DNA of 23,924 bases from JAICJR01 sp036494715. GTDB taxonomy: Bacteria > Actinomycetota > Thermoleophilia > Solirubrobacterales > Thermoleophilaceae. A program made the position numbers and the translations under genes. Position 1 is the first letter of the stretch, and every line of letters starts with the position of its first letter. The DNA is taken from NCBI GenBank assembly GCA_036494715.1, contig DASXNY010000038.1, positions 1 through 23,924 on the forward strand. The letters are read 5' to 3'. Below the pieces are notes generated by a model. The model searched no databases. It was not told the DNA's origin and worked only from the letters and a program-made list of their open reading frames with translations. Shown one piece after another: positions 1 through 6,137 of the stretch.

Positions 1-335
1 TCGTGGTCGGGCACCCAGTGGAACACGGCGTTCGAGAAGGCCGCGTCCACCGGCTTGTCGAGCTGCAGCTCGGCAAGGTCCTGGCAGAGCACGGTGGCGC
101 GGTCGCCGAGCGTCTCGCGGGCGACCTCGACCATCGACGGCGCCGCGTCCACGGCCACCACGTGGCCACGCGGCAGGCGCTCCAGCAGCAGCTCGGTCAC
201 GCCGCCGGAGCCGCAACCGGCGTCGAGCACCGTCTCGTCGCCATGCAACGGCAGCCGGGCCAGCACGCGCTCGGCCCACTCCGCCTGCGGCGTGGCGACG
301 CGGGCGTAGGTACGGGCGTCCCAGTCGCTGGGCAC
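1..335 (-). CDS. SAM-dependent methyltransferase, trans-aconitate methyltransferase-like (partial)
   Basis: N-terminal 111 residues of a class I SAM methyltransferase; the rest lies beyond the left edge. Visible are the SAM-binding motif I (LDAGCGSGG, about residues 38-46), the acidic end of strand 2 (VAVDAAPSM) and a motif IV-like stretch ending FSNAVFHWVPDH. That last stretch resembles the FANASLQWLPDH region of E. coli Tam, which methylates trans-aconitate. The GTG start at 333-335 shares one base with the leuD stop codon (TAGTG), so translation is probably coupled to leuD. Family knowledge: Tam and yeast Tmt1 methylate trans-aconitate, and Tmt1 also methylates 3-isopropylmalate. Placement behind leuCD makes a related acid a plausible substrate, but this is inference. 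It could equally be a generic methyltransferase of unknown substrate. Confidence 0.85.
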   Translation of the reverse strand, partial: MPSDWDARTYARVATPQAEWAERVLARLPLHGDETVLDAGCGSGGVTELLLERLPRGHVVAVDAAPSMVEVARETLGDRATVLCQDLAELQLDKPVDAAFSNAVFHWVPDH

Positions 336-895
336 TAGACGCCCGTCGTGACCGGCCCGCTGCGCTCGCGCTCGGCCTCGTAGCGGTCGATCGCGTCCTG
401 GTGGCGCAGCGTCACGCCGATGTCGTCGAGGCCCTCCAGCAGCCGGCGCCTCGTCTCCTGGTCGATCTCGAACCCCACCGCGCGGCCGTCGAAGCGCACC
501 TCCTGCGCGTCGAGGTCGATCTCGGCTTCCTCCGCCTCCATCAGGGCGTTCACCTCGTCCTCCGGCAGCGGCACCGGGAGCAGCCCGATCTTGGTGCAGT
601 TCGAGTAGAAGATGTCGGCGAAGCTGGGCGCCACGATGGCCTTGAAGCCGAAGTCCTCGAGCGCCCAGGGCGCGTGCTCGCGCGAGGAGCCGCAGCCGAA
701 GTTGCGGCCCGCGGCGAGGATCGGATTGGACGGCAGGTCCCAGCCCGGCTCGTTGCGCCAATCGAAGAACAGGAACTCCCCGAAGCCCGTCCGCTCGACG
801 CGCTTGAGGAACTGCTTGGGGATGATCTGGTCGGTGTCGACGTCGGCGCGGTCGAGCACGGATACCGTGCCGCTGACCGTCTTGATCGGATCCAT
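335..895 (-). CDS. leuD: 3-isopropylmalate dehydratase small subunit
   Basis: Swivel-domain subunit of isopropylmalate isomerase, which with LeuC converts 2-isopropylmalate to 3-isopropylmalate in leucine synthesis (cytoplasm). The 186-residue length is normal for a LeuD of the E. coli-like class. Recognisable family stretches are the N-terminal RADVDTDQIIPKQFLKR, the FGCGSSREHAPWAL loop (about residues 66-79) that contributes substrate-binding residues to the shared active site, and FADIFYSNCTKIGLLP. The ATG is directly adjacent to the LeuC stop codon (896-898), so the two subunits are translated from one message. The stop overlaps the GTG of the downstream methyltransferase by one base. Confidence 0.97.
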   Translation of the reverse strand: MDPIKTVSGTVSVLDRADVDTDQIIPKQFLKRVERTGFGEFLFFDWRNEPGWDLPSNPILAAGRNFGCGSSREHAPWALEDFGFKAIVAPSFADIFYSNCTKIGLLPVPLPEDEVNALMEAEEAEIDLDAQEVRFDGRAVGFEIDQETRRRLLEGLDDIGVTLRHQDAIDRYEAERERSGPVTTGV

Positions 896-2269
896 CTAGA
901 CCGCCACCTCCTCGCGGTCCCAGCCGCGGATGTCGACGAAGTGCCCCTCGATGGCAGCTGCTGCCGCCATCTCCGGACTCACGAGATGCGTCCGCCCGCC
1001 TCTTCCCTGCCGACCCTCGAAATTCCTGTTCGAGGTGCTCGCGCAGCGCTCGCCGGGCTGGAGGATGTCGGGGTTCATGCCGAGGCACATCGAGCAGCCG
1101 GCGCTGCGCCAGTCGAAGCCGGCGGCGCGGAACACCTCGTCGAGACCCTCGGCCTCGGCCTGCGCCTTCACCTGCTGCGAGCCGGGCACGACCATCGCGT
1201 CCACGTCGGGGTGCACCTGGCGTCCCCTCACCACCGCGGCGGCGGCGCGCAGGTCGCCGATGCGGGAATTGGTGCAGGAGCCGATGAAGACACGGTCGAG
1301 CTTGATGTCCTCGATGCCGATGCCCGGCTGGAGGTCCATGTACTTGAGCGCGCGCTCGTGGGTCTCGGTCTGCGGCTCGGGCACGGCGCCGGTGACGGAC
1401 ACGACCATGCCGGGCGTCGTGCCCCAAGTCACCTGCGGGGCAAGCGAGGAGGCGTCCACCTCGACGACCTTGTCGAACTCGGCGCCCTCGTCGGTGTGCA
1501 GGTCTCGCCACGAGTCGGGAACCTCGGTCGGCGCTGCCGGGCGGCCCAGCACCCACTCGAAGGTGGTGTCGTCGGGCGCGACCATGCCGGCGCGGCCGCC
1601 GCCCTCGATCGTCATGTTGCAGATCGTCATGCGGCCCTCCATCGAGATCGACTCGATCGGACCGCCGGCGTACTCGATCACGTAGCCCTGGCCGCCGGCC
1701 GTGCCCATCTGACCGATCGTGCAGAGGATCAGGTCCTTGGGAGTGACACCGAACCCGAGCTCGCCGTCGTAGCGCACGAGCATCGACTTGGGCTTGGCCT
1801 GACGCAGGGTCTGGGTGGCGAGCACGTGCTCGACCTCGCTCGTGCCGATGCCGAACGCGAGCGCGCCGAAGGCGCCGTGGGTTGCCGTGTGCGAGTCACC
1901 GCACACGATCGTCATGCCCGGCTGGGTGACGCCGAGCTCGGGTCCGATCACGTGCACGATCCCCTGGCGCGCCGAGCCGATCGAGTAGGCCGGGATGCCG
2001 AACTCCTCGCAATTGCGCTCGAGGGTCTCGACCTGCACGCGCGACAGCTCGTCCGCGATCTGTGCGGCGACGGTGGAGCCGTCGGTGGGCACGTTGTGGT
2101 CGGCGGTGGCGAGCGTGCGATCCGGCCGGCGGACCTTCCGGCCCGCGAGCCGGAGGCCGTCGAAGGCCTGCGGCGAGGTGACCTCGTGGACGAGATGGAG
2201 GTCGATGTAGAGCAGACCGGGCGCTACCTCGTGAGCCTCCCAGATCTTGTCGAACAGGGTCTTGGGCAT
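896..2269 (-). CDS. leuC: 3-isopropylmalate dehydratase large subunit
   Basis: Catalytic [4Fe-4S] subunit of isopropylmalate isomerase, aconitase superfamily; 457 residues, normal length. The three expected cluster cysteines are visible: Cys332 in FIGSCTNSR and Cys392/Cys395 in AGCSMCLGMNPD. Other family marks are the N-terminal TLFDKIWEAHEV, CGDSHTATHGAFGALAFGIGTSE and SNRNFEGRQG. The ATG at 2267-2269 has an AGGA element 8-9 nt upstream, inside the 9-bp gap after the XRE-cupin gene, so regulator and enzyme are probably on one transcript. It abuts leuD. No leuB is present in this window. Confidence 0.98.
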   Translation of the reverse strand: MPKTLFDKIWEAHEVAPGLLYIDLHLVHEVTSPQAFDGLRLAGRKVRRPDRTLATADHNVPTDGSTVAAQIADELSRVQVETLERNCEEFGIPAYSIGSARQGIVHVIGPELGVTQPGMTIVCGDSHTATHGAFGALAFGIGTSEVEHVLATQTLRQAKPKSMLVRYDGELGFGVTPKDLILCTIGQMGTAGGQGYVIEYAGGPIESISMEGRMTICNMTIEGGGRAGMVAPDDTTFEWVLGRPAAPTEVPDSWRDLHTDEGAEFDKVVEVDASSLAPQVTWGTTPGMVVSVTGAVPEPQTETHERALKYMDLQPGIGIEDIKLDRVFIGSCTNSRIGDLRAAAAVVRGRQVHPDVDAMVVPGSQQVKAQAEAEGLDEVFRAAGFDWRSAGCSMCLGMNPDILQPGERCASTSNRNFEGRQGRGGRTHLVSPEMAAAAAIEGHFVDIRGWDREEVAV

Positions 2270-2278
2270 CTTGGTTTC

Positions 2279-2863
2279 CTAGCTCCTTCTGAGTCCGGCT
2301 GAAACGACGGCATAGAAACGGGCGTCGGTGTCGCCCGGGTTCTCGAAGTGGTGTGGCAGGTCGGCGTCGAAGGTCACGCAGTCGCCCTCGCCGAGGTCGT
2401 ACGGGCGACCGTCGCAGTAGAGGCGCAGCTTGCCATCGGTGACGATGGCGGTCTCGCGGCTGCCGGCCTCGTGGATCGGCGGGTCGCCGCGCTGGCCGGT
2501 GGCGCCACCCGGCGCGAGGAAGTGCTCGGACAGCTCGAGCCGCTGGCCGGGCAGCGCGGGCGTGAGCACCTCGAAGCGGTGCCCGTAGGCGGCCACGCCG
2601 CCGTCGCGGCGCTCGCCCGAGCGGACGACGTTCACGCCGTCGCCCTCGTCGAGCCGGAGCAACTGGGAGAGCGTGAGCTCGAGGCCCGCGGCGATGCGCT
2701 CGGCCACCGCGATCGTGGGGCTCGTCTCGCCGCGCTCGACCTGGGACAGCATCTGGGCCGAGACGCCGCTGCGCTCGGCCAGGTCCCGCAGGGACAGGTT
2801 CAAGCCCTCCCGCAGAAGACGGACCCTCGGACCCACCGAGCTGACGTTACCGGCCACGGCCAC
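2279..2863 (-). CDS. XRE-family transcriptional regulator with C-terminal cupin domain
   Basis: 194-residue two-domain regulator: an XRE/Cro-type helix-turn-helix at about residues 12-68 (VRLLREGLNLSLRDLAE, then SGVSAQMLSQVERGETSPT) followed by a small cupin barrel at about residues 115-190 (HEAGSRETAIV, LGEGDCVTFDADLPHHFEN). XRE-cupin proteins usually bind a small metabolite in the cupin and repress or activate a neighbouring metabolic operon. The GTG start at 2861-2863 has no SD but lies 6 nt after a TAACGT box (2870-2875), suggesting a leaderless transcript. A perfect 8-bp inverted repeat lies just upstream (2876-2895). The gene ends 9 bp before leuC, so leuC-leuD is a candidate target; the ligand is unknown. 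Confidence 0.9.
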   Translation of the reverse strand: MAVAGNVSSVGPRVRLLREGLNLSLRDLAERSGVSAQMLSQVERGETSPTIAVAERIAAGLELTLSQLLRLDEGDGVNVVRSGERRDGGVAAYGHRFEVLTPALPGQRLELSEHFLAPGGATGQRGDPPIHEAGSRETAIVTDGKLRLYCDGRPYDLGEGDCVTFDADLPHHFENPGDTDARFYAVVSAGLRRS

Positions 2864-2869
2864 GCCCGT

Positions 2870-2875
2870 ACGTTA
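2870..2875 (-). promoter_or_regulatory. Putative -10 box for leaderless XRE-cupin transcript
   Basis: TAACGT on the minus strand fits the actinobacterial TANNNT -10 pattern and ends 6 nt before the GTG start codon, which would place the transcription start on the start codon itself. No SD is present. No convincing -35 is seen; the inverted repeat 2876-2895 fills the position between -35 and -10. Confidence 0.45.
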
Positions 2876-2895
2876 TCACGGACACTTGTCCGTGA
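2876..2895. promoter_or_regulatory. Perfect 8-bp inverted repeat, candidate autoregulatory operator
   Basis: Arms TCACGGAC (2876-2883) and GTCCGTGA (2888-2895) are exact reverse complements separated by 4 nt. The repeat lies between the acyl-CoA ligase stop codon (2898) and the regulator start (2863), immediately upstream of the putative -10 box. A dimeric HTH protein bound here would block the promoter, so I infer it is the XRE-cupin operator. A terminator for the upstream gene is the alternative, but no U-tract follows on the minus strand. Confidence 0.55.
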
Positions 2896-2897
2896 CG

Positions 2898-4490
2898 CTA
2901 GGCCTCAGCTGCCCGCTGCTGCTCCGGAGCCCCCGCTTCCGCCACCTCTGCAAAGCGGGCGCGGAGCACCTTCTTGTCGAACTTGCCGACGGAGGTCTTC
3001 GGCACCTCGTCGATGAACTCGATGCGGTCGGGCAGCCACCACTTGGCCACGCGCGGCTTGAGGTGCTCGAGCACGGCGTCGGCATCGAGGGTGCATCCGT
3101 CACGCTTGACGACGCAGGCGCAGGGCCGTTCGCTCCAGCGCTCGTCGGGGATCGCGATCACCGCGGCCTCGAGGACGTCGGGGTGGGCCATGATCTCGTT
3201 CTCGAGCTCGACCGAGGAGATCCACTCGCCGCCGGACTTGACGAGGTCCTTGGTGCGGTCGACGAGCTTGATGTAGGAGCCGTGCACGAGCTCGGCGACG
3301 TCGCCGGTGCGCAGCCAGCCGTCCTCGGTGAACTTCTCGGGCGAGGTCTCGTCGTTGTAGTAGGCGCGCGCCACCCACGGACCGCGCACCTGCAGCTCGC
3401 CGCCGGCCTCCTCGTCGATGCGGTAGTCGACTAGCGGCAGCGAACGGCCCTGCGTCGCGCGCACCTTGTACTGCTCGTCCGGGGACAGGTCCTCCTCACC
3501 CGGCACGCGCGAGGTGGAGGCGAGCGGGCTCGTCTCGGTCATGCCCCAGCCCTGCAGGACGGGGATGCCGAAGCGCTCCTCGTATCCGCGGATGAGCGCC
3601 TCCGGCACGGCCGAGCCGCCGCACATGATCTCTCGCAACGAGGAGAGATCGGGCGGGTCCTCGAGCTGGAGGATGCCCTGCCAGATCGTCGGGACGCCGG
3701 CGCTCATCGTCACCTGCTCGGCGGCGATCAGCTCGGCGATGTCCTGCGGCGTCATGCGCGGGCCGGGGAACACCAGGCTCGCCCCGGACAGGCTGGCGCT
3801 GTAGGGGATGCCCCACGCGTTGGCGTGGAACATCGGGACGACGGGCATCACGCGGTCGCGCTGGCGCAAGCCCATCGCGTCGGCGTGGCCGGCGGCCATC
3901 GAGTGCAGGATCGTCGAGCGGTGCGAGTAGACGACGCCCTTTGGCCGCCCGGTGGTGCCGCTCGTGAAGCACATCGCGGCGGCCGAGTTCTCGTCGAGGT
4001 CCGGGAACTCGAAGCGGGGGTCCCCGTCGGCGACGAGCTGCTCGTAGTCGAGCGCGCCCGCGCGCTCGCCGGGGGCATCCGGCATCAGCACCTCGTGCTC
4101 GACGCCCTCGAACTTCGGCATCACCTCGGCGAGCGACGCGTCGAGGAAGATCACCTTGTCCTCGGCGTGGCCGACGATGTAGTGCAGGTCCTCCTCGAAC
4201 AGCCGGATGTTGAGCGTGTGGAGGACGGCGCCCATGCTCGGGACGGCGAGGTAGAGCTCGAGATGGCGCATCGAGTTCCAGCCGAAGGTGGCGACGCGGT
4301 CGCCGCGCCTCACCCCCAGCTTCTCGAGCGAGCTGGCGATCCGGCGTGCGCGCTCGACAACCTGCGCGTAGTTAGTCCGCTCGACGTCGTCACGCGTACG
4401 GCTGACGATCTCGCGGTCTGGGAACACGTTCTCCGCCCGTTCGGCGACGTGGCGGACGAGCAATGGGTAGTCCTGCATCAGGCCGTCCAT
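2898..4490 (-). CDS. Fatty acyl-CoA ligase (AMP-dependent, long/medium-chain type)
   Basis: ANL-superfamily adenylating enzyme, 530 residues, expected to activate a fatty acid with ATP and join it to CoA. Motifs in order: P-loop CFTSGTTGRPKGVVYSHRS (about 174-192), GWGMTETSP, the hinge DRTKDLVKSGGEWISSVELEN, and the C-terminal KTSVGKFDKKVLR with the catalytic lysine. The overall pattern matches the Thermus FACS / DmdB (3-methylmercaptopropionate-CoA ligase) group, so the exact acid is uncertain. I chose the ATG at 4488-4490 (MDGLMQDYPLL): an in-frame ATG 24 bp further upstream exists, but family alignment starts here and a TACGCT box lies 7 nt upstream. It is divergent from a small membrane protein gene and is followed by the XRE-cupin gene. 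Confidence 0.9.
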   Translation of the reverse strand: MDGLMQDYPLLVRHVAERAENVFPDREIVSRTRDDVERTNYAQVVERARRIASSLEKLGVRRGDRVATFGWNSMRHLELYLAVPSMGAVLHTLNIRLFEEDLHYIVGHAEDKVIFLDASLAEVMPKFEGVEHEVLMPDAPGERAGALDYEQLVADGDPRFEFPDLDENSAAAMCFTSGTTGRPKGVVYSHRSTILHSMAAGHADAMGLRQRDRVMPVVPMFHANAWGIPYSASLSGASLVFPGPRMTPQDIAELIAAEQVTMSAGVPTIWQGILQLEDPPDLSSLREIMCGGSAVPEALIRGYEERFGIPVLQGWGMTETSPLASTSRVPGEEDLSPDEQYKVRATQGRSLPLVDYRIDEEAGGELQVRGPWVARAYYNDETSPEKFTEDGWLRTGDVAELVHGSYIKLVDRTKDLVKSGGEWISSVELENEIMAHPDVLEAAVIAIPDERWSERPCACVVKRDGCTLDADAVLEHLKPRVAKWWLPDRIEFIDEVPKTSVGKFDKKVLRARFAEVAEAGAPEQQRAAEA

Positions 4491-4497
4491 GCTGGCC

Positions 4498-4503
4498 AGC
4501 GTA
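4498..4503 (-). promoter_or_regulatory. Putative -10 box for leaderless acyl-CoA ligase transcript
   Basis: TACGCT on the minus strand, ending 7 nt before the chosen ATG; no SD precedes that ATG. It fits the TANNNT spacing pattern seen at several other genes in this window. If used, the upstream in-frame ATG at 4512-4514 would not be transcribed. Confidence 0.4.
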
Positions 4504-4537
4504 GCGCGCTTCATGGCGCCGAGTGAGGGGCAATATC

Positions 4538-4804
4538 GTGGGACTCGTGCTCAGGCAGGTACTGATTTTCACCGTCCGCTACGGCATCGCCGGCGCGCTG
4601 ATCCTCGCGGGCCAAGTGGTGCTGATCGTGGACAGCGGCCCGCGCGGAGCCGGCTCGGAAGGCTGGGCGCTCTTCACGGGCGCGGGCATCGCGGTGCTGC
4701 TCCTCAACGTGCTGTTCCGCATGGGCGCGGAGGGCGACCGGACGCGGGAAAAGGAAGAGGCCGCCCGGCGCTACTTCGATGAACACGGACACTGGCCGGA
4801 CTGA
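4538..4804 (+). CDS. Small two-helix membrane protein of unknown function
   Basis: 88-residue protein that I do not recognise. Two hydrophobic segments are visible: about residues 8-30 (LIFTVRYGIAGALILAGQVVLIV) and 41-57 (ALFTGAGIAVLLLNVLF), followed by a charged tail rich in E, R and K (EGDRTREKEEAARRYFDEHGHWPD). It therefore looks like a small inner-membrane protein with a cytoplasmic or external charged tail. The GTG at 4538 is chosen because AGGGG lies 7 nt upstream; an in-frame GTG at 4523 would give 93 residues. It is divergent from the acyl-CoA ligase and ends just before the heptamer hairpin. Confidence 0.75.
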   Translation: MGLVLRQVLIFTVRYGIAGALILAGQVVLIVDSGPRGAGSEGWALFTGAGIAVLLLNVLFRMGAEGDRTREKEEAARRYFDEHGHWPD

Positions 4805-4806
4805 GC

Positions 4807-4869
4807 TGGGGGATTGGGGGATTGGGGATTGCGGGCTCTTCTGCAATCCCCAATCTCCAATCCCAATCC
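4807..4869. repeat. Heptamer-type repeat array folding into a long hairpin
   Basis: Left arm (4807-4831) is three tandem units of the type GGGG(G)ATT; right arm (4843-4869) is four units of the type CAATCYC/CAATCC. The arms are inverted: 13 consecutive bases starting GCAATCCCC pair perfectly and the rest pair with one mismatch and small bulges around a loop of about 11 nt. It fills the gap between two converging genes (stops at 4804 and 4871), so it probably ends transcription in both directions. Related arrays lie at 10694-10749 and 23777-23843. Confidence 0.85.
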
Positions 4870-4870
4870 G

Positions 4871-5011
4871 TCAGTAGGCCCTACTGCCCCTGAAATGCGT
4901 AAAGAACGCAAGCAAGGCAAGGATGCCGAGTACGAAGAGAATCGGATGGATGATCGCCCCGCCCGCGATCGCGATCACGAGCAAGATGATTCCGACTATC
5001 AACCAGAGCAT
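4871..5011 (-). CDS. Very small membrane protein (46 aa)
   Basis: 46-residue hydrophobic protein, not recognised. Almost the whole length is membrane-like: MLWLIVGIILLVIAIAGG (1-18), a short turn with IIHP, then ILFVLGILALLAFF (about 22-36) and a basic tail HFRGSRAY. The ATG at 5009-5011 is chosen over a longer in-frame start because a strong purine-rich SD (GGAGG, GGGGAGG) ends 6 nt upstream. Proteins of this size and shape are common in soil bacteria and often stress-induced, but no function can be read from the sequence. It converges on the repeat hairpin. Confidence 0.7.
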   Translation of the reverse strand: MLWLIVGIILLVIAIAGGAIIHPILFVLGILALLAFFTHFRGSRAY

Positions 5012-5060
5012 TTGAACCTCCCCTCCTCCTGAATCGGGGTGTGGCGCTTGGGTTACCCCG

Positions 5061-5094
5061 GAATCCGCTCCCATAGACCTGTGTGAGCGGATTC
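5061..5094. terminator. Hairpin terminator behind the dehydrogenase gene
   Basis: Perfect 10-bp inverted repeat: GAATCCGCTC (5061-5070) and GAGCGGATTC (5085-5094) with a 14-nt loop. On the minus strand it starts 7 nt after the stop codon of the dehydrogenase (5102-5104). No U-tract follows, so it is either a hairpin-only terminator or an mRNA 3'-end stabiliser. It also separates that gene from the tiny membrane protein, which then needs its own promoter. Confidence 0.55.
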
Positions 5095-5101
5095 TTAGCC
5101 G

Positions 5102-6109
5102 CTAGTAGGCGCGCTCGAGCAGCTCACGCAGCTCGCGGTTGCCCGGCGGCTCGGGCGTGTGGCGCAGCTCGGGGCGGCCGAGCGCGGCGCGCACGATCTC
5201 GTCGAACGAGTCCGCCTTCACGCCGATCTCGCTGAGGCGGCTGACTCCCGTGTACTGCGCGAGGCCGGCCGCCAGCGGCGCGGCCTGCTCCGGGTCCTCC
5301 GACTCGGCGCCGAGCGCCTTCGCGAGCCTGCCGAGCGCGTCAGGCGCGCGCCGCGCCATGAAGGCGAGCACCGGGGGCAGCAGCGCCGAGTAGACCTTCG
5401 CGTGCGGCGCGCCCGTCTCTCTCACCGTGGTCTGGGAGAGCACGTGGAGGAGCGCCAGCCCCGCCGAGCCGATCGCGTAGCCGGCGAGGATCCCCGCCAG
5501 CGCGAGCGCGCGGCGGTCGGGCTCGTCCGCTCCCAGGCCGCGGGCGATCAGGGCGGCGGCGTCGAGCGCGCAGGCGTCGGCCGCCGGGTTCGCGTACGGC
5601 GTGTAGAGCGCCTCGCTCGCGTGCGCGAGCGCGTTCATCGCACTGGCGGCGAGGCCGGGCATCGGCTGGGAGCCGAGCAGCGCCGGATCGCCGATCACGA
5701 GCGACGGCCGCACCAGCCCAACTCCCTCGACGCCCGCGGGCAGCCGGTGTATGCGCGTCATCTCGGCGCCCGACAACGTGGTGGGGATCGCCGCTACGGC
5801 GAGCCCGTCGGCCGCCGCGATCGCCTTCGCCGAGTCGATCACCCGGCCGCCGCCGAGCCCGACCACCGGCCGCTCCCCCACCTCGCCGCGCACGAACGCC
5901 GCGCAGTCCGGGACCGCGCCGGGTGGGACCTCGAGCACCACGCCCGCGCCGTCCACGAGCGCCGGCGCCGCCGCGGCCGCGCGCTCGGTGGTGAGCAGCG
6001 CATAGCCGGAGAAGCCACGCTGCTGAAGCAGGCGCGGAACGTCGTCGAGCGCGCCGGCGCCGTAGCGGATCAGACGCTCGGCGTCGAACCAGGTGAAGTC
6101 GTCACGCAC
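5102..6109 (-). CDS. Iron-containing alcohol dehydrogenase family protein, maleylacetate reductase-like
   Basis: 335-residue NAD(P)H-dependent dehydrogenase of the Fe-ADH superfamily. N-terminal nucleotide-binding part carries GLGGGRVIDSAKA (about 84-96) and IPTTLSGAEMT (about 108-118); the all-helical metal domain has AMNALAHASEALY, LLHVLSQ and GAPHAKVYSALLP. The usual metal-ligand Asp of Fe-ADHs is Asn (MNALAH), as in maleylacetate reductases, while the three His positions remain. Substrate is therefore uncertain: maleylacetate from aromatic degradation, or a related 2-ene acid. The GTG start has no SD but a TATCCT box lies 8 nt upstream, within the 28-bp gap after leuA. It may be co-transcribed with leuA or have its own leaderless start. 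Confidence 0.82.
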   Translation of the reverse strand: MRDDFTWFDAERLIRYGAGALDDVPRLLQQRGFSGYALLTTERAAAAAPALVDGAGVVLEVPPGAVPDCAAFVRGEVGERPVVGLGGGRVIDSAKAIAAADGLAVAAIPTTLSGAEMTRIHRLPAGVEGVGLVRPSLVIGDPALLGSQPMPGLAASAMNALAHASEALYTPYANPAADACALDAAALIARGLGADEPDRRALALAGILAGYAIGSAGLALLHVLSQTTVRETGAPHAKVYSALLPPVLAFMARRAPDALGRLAKALGAESEDPEQAAPLAAGLAQYTGVSRLSEIGVKADSFDEIVRAALGRPELRHTPEPPGNRELRELLERAY

Positions 6110-6117
6110 GCGGGCTC

Positions 6118-6123
6118 AGGATA
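6118..6123 (-). promoter_or_regulatory. Putative -10 box for leaderless dehydrogenase transcript
   Basis: TATCCT on the minus strand in the 28-bp gap between leuA and the dehydrogenase, ending 8 nt before the GTG start, which lacks an SD. It fits TANNNT. Confidence 0.35.
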
Positions 6124-6137
6124 GGCGCCGCGCCCAG

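Noticed and set aside
401..2302. A 633-codon open frame on the plus strand opposite leuD and leuC
   Set aside because: Shadow frame of GC-rich DNA: low-complexity Arg/Ala/Gly/His/Leu composition and full overlap with well-recognised leuD and leuC.
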